A DNA stretch of 64,000 nt from an uncultured Prevotellaceae bacterium (GTDB taxonomy: Bacteria; Bacteroidota; Bacteroidia; Bacteroidales; Bacteroidaceae), in NCBI GenBank assembly GCA_900321965.1, contig ONYA01000001.1, positions 62,001 to 126,000 on the forward strand. The letters run 5' to 3'. Positions 17,047-23,489 of the stretch are shown in pieces. Under the pieces are notes generated by a model. It did not search any database. It saw nothing but the letters and a program-made list of their open reading frames with translations, and was not told where the DNA came from. The position numbers and the translations under genes were made by a program. How positions within the stretch are numbered: position 1 is the first letter of the stretch; each line of letters opens with the position of its first letter.

Positions 17047-18996
17047 ATGATAAAAGTAGAAAGATGTCTTTTCGTCAACAGAGCACCATTTCGGGAAGAT
17101 TTGGAAATAGTGTTTAAAGAAGGGGTCAATGTCCTGTGCGGTATCAATGGTCGCGGAAAAACCACCATCCTGTCATATATTACTGATGCCATCTATGAAA
17201 TGGCTAAGCTTAATTTTCAGGGGTCATTTGAGGGTAAGGAGAATAAGTATTACAGACTATCATCAGCGTCCCATTTGATAGATTCTAGTAAGCCTTCTCT
17301 TGCTTATATCCGTTTCGGTATAGACGATAAAACAATTGATTATATTGATGCGAGAGGGGAACTGTCAGAAGGTGACTATAACTCGCTGGTGAAGTATGAT
17401 GGAAAAGTTGACTATACTAAAATAAAGAATGGCTTGTCGTCAAGTGATACTGTCAAGACGTTCTCATGTGATGATTCTGATTCAAAGTTAAAAGAGGTAT
17501 TTCTTAGAAATGTTATATCTTACTTCCCATCATACAGATACGAGCTACCGGGTTACTTAAATAATCCCTACAAGACTGATGTCGAGATTAGCAACGCACC
17601 CCGTTTCTCTGGAGAGCTGCCCAATCCATTAGAAGTGCGTACGGGGTTAAATGAATTTTCTAGTTGGGTTCTTGATGTCGTACTAGACTGGGAGGTCAAT
17701 AAGCAGACTCAAAAGATAAAGGGTCGAGATAGAGAAGTTGAAATCGATATCACTCCGGAAAGAAGTGTTTGGAATAATCTGTCACAGTTGTTGAAGCAAG
17801 TTCTTGTGTCGAAGAATTATCCTGGTCAGGTTCGGTTTGGGATAGGTAGAAGAAGCAAAAGTGGGAGCCGTATTTCAATTATGCACGACATCTCTGATGA
17901 CGAACAAGAACAACTATGCCCTAATATATCGTTGTTATCATCTGGGGAAACCACGTTGTTGTGCTTGTTTGGCGAGATTATCAGGCAGGCCGACAAGTTG
18001 AATAATAACATTCCACTTGATCAGATCCAAGGTGTTGTTCTTATTGATGAGATAGAGAAACACCTGCATATCCGACTGCAGAAAGAAATCCTGTCAAAGC
18101 TTCTGAAATTGTTCCCGAGAGTCCAGTTTATTGTAACCTCACATTCTCCATTTCTGAATATGGGATTAGCTTCAGAGTCTGGGCTGAAAAGCCAGATATA
18201 TGATTTGGATAATGGAGCCTTAGAGTGCGAACCTACAACGAATGAGGTGTATCAGAAAACGTACGAACTTTTTCTTGGTGAACGAAATAAATATGCTGAG
18301 GCTTTAGCAGAGATTCGTCCTAAGATAGAATCATTGACTAAAACCTTGGTAATTACTGAGGGTAAAACTGACTGGAAACATATAAAAAAAGCACTAGAGT
18401 ATTTCCAGTCTAGAGGTGAATACACAGATTTGGATATAGAGTTATATGAGTATGATATGAATTTAGGAGATTCAGAGCTTGGTGCTACTCTTACAAAATA
18501 TTCACGCATTCCTAACAGATTTAGAATAATTGGATTGTTTGACTGTGATGAGGGGAATGGAAAGAACATACATCGAGAAGGTGGTGTCCGGAATTATGGG
18601 AACAATGTATATGGAATGAGCATCCCTGTACCTGATTATCGCTCATATAATGAAGGCGGTATCTCAATAGAGTTCTTGTATCGTGACGAGGATATGAAAA
18701 AGATTGATGGCGATAATCGTAGGTTGTATGTTACTTCTGAATTCAATGAAAATGGTCGCTACATAGCTGATTTGACAATCGGTGTAAAAAATATAGAAAA
18801 AGTAAAAAACTACATTGAATCCACTAAAGAGAAAATATACGACCATGACGTTATTGATATTAATGGCAATAGTCTTGCGCTAAGCAAGGAGAACTTTGCC
18901 ACTAACGTTCTCAATTCGGTTACACCTTTTGACAATATGAACTATTCAGGATTCAGGGCGGTGTTTGAACGCCTAAGGAGTGTTGTTTTGGGGTGA
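17047..18996 (+). CDS. OLD-family ATP-dependent nuclease (AAA ATPase plus Toprim)
   Basis: 649 residues. The N-terminal ABC/AAA-type ATPase has Walker A GINGRGKT at 32-39, signature LLSSGET ending near 302, Walker B LIDE with D334-E335 and the H-loop H366 (TSHSPF). The C-terminal Toprim nuclease domain starts at about 432 with E438 (ITEGKTD) and the acidic pair D499/D501 (FDCDEG). This is the architecture of Overcoming-Lysogenization-Defect nucleases, used as anti-phage effectors in several systems (P2 OLD, Gabija GajA, retron-linked OLD). No UvrD-like helicase or reverse transcriptase is adjacent, so it is either a solo OLD or works with the divergent ImmA/IrrE unit. Confidence 0.85.
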   Translation: MIKVERCLFVNRAPFREDLEIVFKEGVNVLCGINGRGKTTILSYITDAIYEMAKLNFQGSFEGKENKYYRLSSASHLIDSSKPSLAYIRFGIDDKTIDYIDARGELSEGDYNSLVKYDGKVDYTKIKNGLSSSDTVKTFSCDDSDSKLKEVFLRNVISYFPSYRYELPGYLNNPYKTDVEISNAPRFSGELPNPLEVRTGLNEFSSWVLDVVLDWEVNKQTQKIKGRDREVEIDITPERSVWNNLSQLLKQVLVSKNYPGQVRFGIGRRSKSGSRISIMHDISDDEQEQLCPNISLLSSGETTLLCLFGEIIRQADKLNNNIPLDQIQGVVLIDEIEKHLHIRLQKEILSKLLKLFPRVQFIVTSHSPFLNMGLASESGLKSQIYDLDNGALECEPTTNEVYQKTYELFLGERNKYAEALAEIRPKIESLTKTLVITEGKTDWKHIKKALEYFQSRGEYTDLDIELYEYDMNLGDSELGATLTKYSRIPNRFRIIGLFDCDEGNGKNIHREGGVRNYGNNVYGMSIPVPDYRSYNEGGISIEFLYRDEDMKKIDGDNRRLYVTSEFNENGRYIADLTIGVKNIEKVKNYIESTKEKIYDHDVIDINGNSLALSKENFATNVLNSVTPFDNMNYSGFRAVFERLRSVVLG

Positions 18997-19025
18997 TGAA
19001 GGATGCTTATAACTGGGAACTGGAT

Positions 19026-19195
19026 GGTATACTTTTCGATAATTAAGGTGGTATACCCTTTAAATAAACGCCTCCAGGTTACACCATGATGGTGTAATCA
19101 ACGAGAGGTTTTAAATAGACATACAAGAACACAAAAGAATCGACAGAAATCAGCCCAAAAGACAGATTACTGTCGATTGTATTACAAAAAGTAAT
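19026..19195. other. Row of four hairpins behind the OLD nuclease gene
   Basis: GGTATAC/GTATACC (19026-19057); TTACACC/GGTGTAA (19079-19097) inside a CCTC/GAGG pair with T residues after it (terminator-like); AATCGACAG/CTGTCGATT (19138-19178, 9 bp); ATTAC/GTAAT (19181-19195). No gene lies between 18997 and 19327. Confidence 0.65.
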
Positions 19196-19244
19196 CAGAT
19201 ACCACCTTTACTTAAGTTTTTTACATTAGTTTTCTGCCTTTTTA

Positions 19245-19276
19245 CTTGTAAATATCAAATAAAAGATGTAATTTTG
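19245..19276 (+). promoter_or_regulatory. Promoter of the SecB-like operon
   Basis: CTTG at 19245-19248, 20 nt, TAATTTTG at 19269-19276, 52 nt upstream of the first ATG. Confidence 0.65.
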
Positions 19277-19327
19277 CACCGAAAGAAGATTTTTTGAAGT
19301 TCTCTACAACAAAACAATATTAGAATA

Positions 19328-19771
19328 ATGGAGAAATATAACAGCCCAAATGGTGGGACATATCGAATTCTCTCAATATCCAGAACTAAAGAGAATTTGT
19401 CTATCTTGTCAGAAAAGTTACCTGATGAGATGAAGTTGTCATTTCTACCATATCTCGTTGTTGACAGCAGAAAAAAGATTATCAGCGCAATCCTTACAGG
19501 ACAATTTCTAGATGCTGCAGAAAAGCCCTTGACCAATCAGTTAGCATTTAGAATGGATTATCAGATACAGGGTGAAATGCCAATAGCCCTGACCGATAAA
19601 AAAATGATTAAGGTAAATGACAACAATATGATAGTTTCCATATTTGACACCACTGTAGGAGCCTTCCGAGGCATCCTCTTCGAGTGGTTATTGAATAGTG
19701 AACTTCAAAAGCCATTACCTCTTGTAAATCTAAACGACTTCTTAAACAAAGTCCAAGTATCATTTTCTTAA
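19328..19771 (+). CDS. SecB-like chaperone homologue (tentative)
   Basis: 147 residues, predicted mainly beta with a terminal helix. The spacing of beta strands (LSFLPYLVVD, KIISAILTGQF) and the end segment AFRGILFEWLLNS followed by KPLPLVNLNDFL match the pattern of SecB-like proteins of Bacteroidetes, in which a conserved RGIL helix precedes a proline and the VN element. SecB-like solo proteins act as chaperones in toxin-antitoxin-chaperone (TAC) modules. It is the first gene of a three-gene operon. This is pattern recognition without a search; an unrelated beta-rich protein remains possible. Confidence 0.5.
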   Translation: MEKYNSPNGGTYRILSISRTKENLSILSEKLPDEMKLSFLPYLVVDSRKKIISAILTGQFLDAAEKPLTNQLAFRMDYQIQGEMPIALTDKKMIKVNDNNMIVSIFDTTVGAFRGILFEWLLNSELQKPLPLVNLNDFLNKVQVSFS

Positions 19772-19786
19772 TGAATTCTTGTTTGT

Positions 19787-20218
19787 ATGCTGAAAGAAGA
19801 TACTTTAGAGAACTACAAGAAATCTCACGAGATAGAATGGGCCAACGAACTACCAGAAGGCTGTCCTCCTGAGAATATCCTGATACCAAGCGACCAGGAA
19901 ATGTATAGGTTGACATTAGAAGCTGACAAAGTAACAGAGGCAGATTTTATACCCTACCTCGAACAATACAAAGAGAGAAAGTACAGTGCTCCTCAAAAAA
20001 TTATGGCTGCAGGGCTTTCTGTATTCAGTTCCTACGACCCTACCCTTACGCAAAAGATACCTACTCTGAAGAAATTCAAAGGAGTAGCAAAACTACTATT
20101 AAATCCACAAGACGGTGTGTTGGCCAAGACAGGCGGTGAAAACCACTATACATGGTGGAGATCTACTTCGTTTGATATAAACTCAGCAGAAATTGTTAAA
20201 AAAGATGAGGACGCTTAA
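19787..20218 (+). CDS. Unknown protein, second gene of the SecB-like operon
   Basis: 143 residues, acidic. Distinct features are a YRLTLEADKVTEADFIPYLEQ segment at about 40-60, AAGLSVFSS near 75, and an ENHYTWWRSTSFDI block near 118-131. The last two look like a conserved substrate or ligand pocket rather than linker. Starts 15 nt after the first gene and overlaps the third by 14 nt. I do not know a function. Candidate toxin or substrate-sensing subunit by position only. Confidence 0.65.
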   Translation: MLKEDTLENYKKSHEIEWANELPEGCPPENILIPSDQEMYRLTLEADKVTEADFIPYLEQYKERKYSAPQKIMAAGLSVFSSYDPTLTQKIPTLKKFKGVAKLLLNPQDGVLAKTGGENHYTWWRSTSFDINSAEIVKKDEDA

Positions 20219-21311
20219 AATCATAAGGAATCTGGTATATTACGATGTACCACAGATATTTATAGCAGTAGATGCTGTAGATATCCGATATGTGTGTCTT
20301 CATTCTGAATGCACTGATGATGGTGATTTAAAATACATCGCAGTACAAATATCAAAAGACAGATTAAATGACTTTATTAAAGGTCATGTTGATTTGTTGA
20401 CAGTATTAACAAAGCCGGAATTAGAAAATTCCAATTTCATCGTAACCATCTCTAATGAAGACGTAACAGCCGAATTATACAATGGTAACTTTCCTGCTGA
20501 TTATTTGCCTGAAGATGGTTACTATTATGATGACTCCTCAGAAGAAAATGCAGAACTTGTAGCAAGAGCTATTGCAATAAACAGGCCAGTTATTCAACTA
20601 GCATTTGAAACACCTGAGAATTACCATGACATTGACACAAAATGTCTTTCTGCTGGCTTAGTGGCATTTCAGTCATTGGTAGACAGTAGTTACAAAAAAT
20701 TATACAAAAGCGAAGATTCTTCGGCTTCAAAACTAAGAGTAACAACCTTTAAGGCAGCATCATTTGATGTAGAACTTTACGCAAATGAAAGCCTTGACGT
20801 TTTTGGTTCTTCTAAGTTATCAGTCACTTTTGATGAAATCAACAAACTCTTCTCTGACAATGATGTGGAGGTAGTAGACACATTACGTAATCTAAAGGGC
20901 TTTGCTGCTAATAATTATAAACGTTTCCTAGATGTTCTTCTTACTTATGGTGTATCAGTAAAATACAAATATGTATTTTCCACAGTCAGTTCAGAAGTCC
21001 ATGGAAGAAGGGTATCTTCCAATAGAATTAAAAGTTTGCAAGGCATAATGAATGCAAATAGTGATTTAGGAACAGAAGAGCAAACCTTCGAGGGAAGATT
21101 CACTGCAGCATCTGTTGATAATGGTAAATGGACATTCGAACCTGACGAAGGTAAAGACATCAAAGGAGATGCCAATGGCGATCTGCTTAAGGGTATAACA
21201 CTAACAGACAAGCATTACAGAATAGAGTGCCAAGCCTCGCAAACCATTAATGATACTACACTAAAGGAGAAAACGAGGTACACACTGGTACGGATAGAAG
21301 CTGTTCCATAA
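20205..21311 (+). CDS. Unknown protein (DUF6575-like), third gene of the SecB-like operon
   Basis: 368 residues from ATG 20205 (a TTG four codons upstream is less likely). The N-terminal 100 residues start with LVYYDVPQIFIAVDAVD and resemble domains labelled DUF6575 in Bacteria. A glycine-poor alpha/beta middle follows, and a beta-rich C-terminal third (about 290-368) with FEGRFTAASVDNGKWTFEP. No catalytic motif is obvious. The 14-nt overlap with the preceding gene implies coupled translation. AT-rich like its operon. Confidence 0.65.
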   Translation: MRTLKIIRNLVYYDVPQIFIAVDAVDIRYVCLHSECTDDGDLKYIAVQISKDRLNDFIKGHVDLLTVLTKPELENSNFIVTISNEDVTAELYNGNFPADYLPEDGYYYDDSSEENAELVARAIAINRPVIQLAFETPENYHDIDTKCLSAGLVAFQSLVDSSYKKLYKSEDSSASKLRVTTFKAASFDVELYANESLDVFGSSKLSVTFDEINKLFSDNDVEVVDTLRNLKGFAANNYKRFLDVLLTYGVSVKYKYVFSTVSSEVHGRRVSSNRIKSLQGIMNANSDLGTEEQTFEGRFTAASVDNGKWTFEPDEGKDIKGDANGDLLKGITLTDKHYRIECQASQTINDTTLKEKTRYTLVRIEAVP

Positions 21312-21479
21312 CAATCATGAATTCGATGGCACAGCCCTTGATCGCATTTTGTTCTTCATCTATTGAATCAACTGATTGAAGAACCTAGGCATCACTTATC
21401 TCTCCATTTCACTTTGTTAAAATTTTCATCATCCCATACTTTTTTATGATTTTCTTATGGCTGTTTCGATAGAAAATCG

Positions 21480-21669
21480 TACCTTTGCCGCTGGTTATTA
21501 GATGTTTGCTACAAGGATGCTTTTAAGCATTTTGCAACATTGAAATGCCAAGCTCACGCAAGTAGTTGTAAATCAATGAATGTCTAATTCGAGGAGGTAA
21601 AGTAAAAACAAAGTAATATCAGATAGAAATCGTGCAGGCCGATGGTGGTCTGCACGTTTTTTTTTCTCT
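21480..21669 (+). ncRNA. Candidate small transcript at the right end of the island
   Basis: TACCTTTG (21480-21487) is a good -7 element. About 145 nt further lies GTGCAGGCC/GGTCTGCAC (21632-21655) followed by a long T run, an intrinsic terminator. Between them are a short ATGCTT/AAGCAT hairpin (21517-21530) and no frame longer than a few codons. Bases 21312-21479 before it show nothing recognisable. Confidence 0.4.
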
Positions 21670-21696
21670 TTTCATCGTTAATCGAAAGAATTATTG

Positions 21697-21704
21697 TAAT
21701 TTTG
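21697..21704 (+). promoter_or_regulatory. -7 element of the AlbA-glycerate kinase unit
   Basis: TAATTTTG only 9 nt before ATG 21714. Transcription would start almost at the start codon, giving a leaderless or nearly leaderless message. Confidence 0.5.
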
Positions 21705-21713
21705 CACGACAAT

Positions 21714-22352
21714 ATGGAAGTGGACGACAAACGGTTTATCCAGAGGCTTATCAGCGAGGGAGAGCACCAGCAGCAGGACTTCAAGTATCGGGTGTCCGAT
21801 GCCATGAAGTTAGCTAAGTCGGTATCGGCCTTTGCCAATACCGACGGCGGACGGTTGTTGATAGGCGTTCGTGACGACGGGCACATGTCCGGCGTCCGCG
21901 ACGAAGAGGAGATTTACATGATGCACCAGGCTGCCTATCGCTATTGCCGCCCACAGGCCAGCATCAAGTTCGACACCTACCACGTAGAAGGCCGTACTAT
22001 CGTCGTTGCCACCGTTCCACCCTCCGACAAGCGTCCTGTCTGCGCTATCGGCGATGACGGCCGCCAGCGTGCATACATCCGTATTGCCGACGAGAACATC
22101 GTGGCCTCACCCGTCCACCTGGCCATTTGGCGCGAGTCACAGAACCCACAAGGCACCATCATGACCTACACCGACACCGTCAGCAAGCTCATCAACACCC
22201 TGCAGGGCCGGCATCTCACGCTCAACCAGCTCGTCCGCCATGCTGCCATTCCCCGCCCGAAGGTCATCACCCTTCTGGCCCGTCTCATCCGTTTCCACGT
22301 TGCCGAGTGGGAATACGCCAACCAGCAATTTCTTTTCAGTATCATAGTATGA
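21714..22352 (+). CDS. AlbA/Schlafen-type putative DNA-binding protein
   Basis: 212 residues from ATG 21714; the longer frame from 21642 would begin inside the preceding terminator. Residues about 15-125 form an AlbA_2 (Schlafen) domain: QDFKYRVSDAMKLAKSVSAF and FANTDGGRLLIGVRDDG are the typical motifs. Residues about 150-212 look like a winged helix (LTLNQLVRHAAIPRPKVITLLARLIRF). Such proteins are usually regulators or nucleic-acid binders; the ATP-binding label often given is not proven. Its stop overlaps the glycerate kinase start (ATGA at 22349-22352). Confidence 0.8.
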   Translation: MEVDDKRFIQRLISEGEHQQQDFKYRVSDAMKLAKSVSAFANTDGGRLLIGVRDDGHMSGVRDEEEIYMMHQAAYRYCRPQASIKFDTYHVEGRTIVVATVPPSDKRPVCAIGDDGRQRAYIRIADENIVASPVHLAIWRESQNPQGTIMTYTDTVSKLINTLQGRHLTLNQLVRHAAIPRPKVITLLARLIRFHVAEWEYANQQFLFSIIV

Positions 22353-23398
22353 AGGTTATTATCGCGATAGATTCGTTCAAAGGGTGCCTCACTTCCAAGG
22401 AAGCCAACGAGGCAGCAGCTGAGGGTATCAGGAGTGTTTATCCCGGCGCAGAGATGATTGAGGTGCCTGTCAGCGATGGCGGCGAGGGTTATATGGACGC
22501 GTTCCACGCGGCTATTGGAGGCCGAATAGAGGAGGTGACGGTGAGAGACCCGCTGATGCGTCCCGTTGTAGCGAAATATCTGCTGCACAACGAGTTAGCA
22601 GTGATCGAGATTGCTCAGGCCAGCGGTCTGACGCTTCTGACAAATGAAGAGCGCAACCCGATGGTTGCAACGAGCTACGGCACGGGGCAGCTAGTGGCCG
22701 ATGCCGTCGGCAAAGGGGCAAGGCACATCATCGTCGGACTGGGCGGCAGCGCCACGAGCGATGCAGGCATCGGTATGCTCAGGGCGCTCATCGACAGATA
22801 TGCCAAACACGGCTCATGGGACGACATCAAACTTCTGAAGGATGTCAGGTTCACTATCGCTTCCGACGTCAAGAACCCGCTTTATGGCGAGACGGGCGCA
22901 GCCCACGTCTTCGCTCCACAAAAGGGAGCCACACAGGAGATGGTAGTCGCCCTCGACAAGCGGGCCAGGAAGTTTGCCGAACTGTCTGCCAAGCATTTCG
23001 GCTACGACCGTTCGCAGGTGGCTGGTGCCGGTGCGGCCGGTGGTCTTGGCTATGCCTTCCTGCAATACCTCGACGCGGAAAGTGCCTCTGGCATCCAGTT
23101 GCTGCTCGACACCATCCAATTCAGCAAACTTGTCTCAGATGCCGACCTCGTCATCACTGGAGAAGGCTCTGCCGACCGTCAGACGCTGATGGGCAAGTTG
23201 CCGACGGGAATCCTGGAAAAATGCGGACACGTCCCGGTCTTCCTGATAGCCGGCAGGATCAGCGACCGCGAGGAACTGCTGAAGGCCGGCTTCGCCCGTG
23301 TAGAGTGCATCAACCCGCCAGGCATCTCGCTCGAAGAAGCCATGCGCAAGGAAGTAGCTCTGCAAAACATCCGCCAGTTATTCACCTTAAAAAATTGA
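22349..23398 (+). CDS. glxK: Glycerate kinase
   Basis: 349 residues from ATG 22349; the longer open frame upstream overlaps the AlbA gene and is not used. Type I glycerate kinase motifs are clear: AIDSFKGCLTS at the N-terminus, PVSDGGEGYMDA near 42-53, and GLGGSATSDAGIGML near 130. It phosphorylates D-glycerate (to 2-phosphoglycerate in GarK/GlxK enzymes), feeding glycolysis. It is translationally coupled to the AlbA-type gene. Symbol given by family; garK would fit as well. Confidence 0.9.
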   Translation: MKVIIAIDSFKGCLTSKEANEAAAEGIRSVYPGAEMIEVPVSDGGEGYMDAFHAAIGGRIEEVTVRDPLMRPVVAKYLLHNELAVIEIAQASGLTLLTNEERNPMVATSYGTGQLVADAVGKGARHIIVGLGGSATSDAGIGMLRALIDRYAKHGSWDDIKLLKDVRFTIASDVKNPLYGETGAAHVFAPQKGATQEMVVALDKRARKFAELSAKHFGYDRSQVAGAGAAGGLGYAFLQYLDAESASGIQLLLDTIQFSKLVSDADLVITGEGSADRQTLMGKLPTGILEKCGHVPVFLIAGRISDREELLKAGFARVECINPPGISLEEAMRKEVALQNIRQLFTLKN

Positions 23399-23442
23399 CT
23401 ATCTAAACTCCAACAGAGATATCTTTGCAACGTTAAACGCAA

Positions 23443-23473
23443 CAATGCCGCACCTCGAAAAGATGCGGCATTG
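23443..23473. terminator. Shared terminator of glycerate kinase and the xylan operon
   Basis: CAATGCCGCA (23443-23452) pairs with TGCGGCATTG (23464-23473), CTTTTG following. It lies between two converging genes. Confidence 0.8.
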
Positions 23474-23489
23474 CTTTTGTTGGTTAGTC

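Larger units (their letters stand above)
9640..21670. mobile_element. Integrated genetic island behind dnaK (limits approximate)
   Basis: Between dnaK and the AlbA/glycerate kinase genes lie an excisionase-like gene, a tyrosine recombinase, HTH and replication-like small genes, and cargo that is clearly more AT-rich than the host genes on both sides. No relaxase, mobilisation, conjugation, capsid, terminase or reverse transcriptase gene is present, so it looks like a non-self-mobile integrative island or satellite. I looked for flanking direct repeats next to the dnaK terminator and near 21.3-21.7 kb and found none convincing by eye, so the exact ends are unknown. Confidence 0.65.

Noticed and set aside
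16833..17192. Extended N-terminus of the 212-residue unknown protein
   Set aside because: It overlaps both divergent promoters and the start of the OLD gene and reads as low-complexity sequence.
17047..18996. Gabija system
   Set aside because: The nuclease is GajA-like in architecture, but no UvrD-like GajB helicase is next to it.
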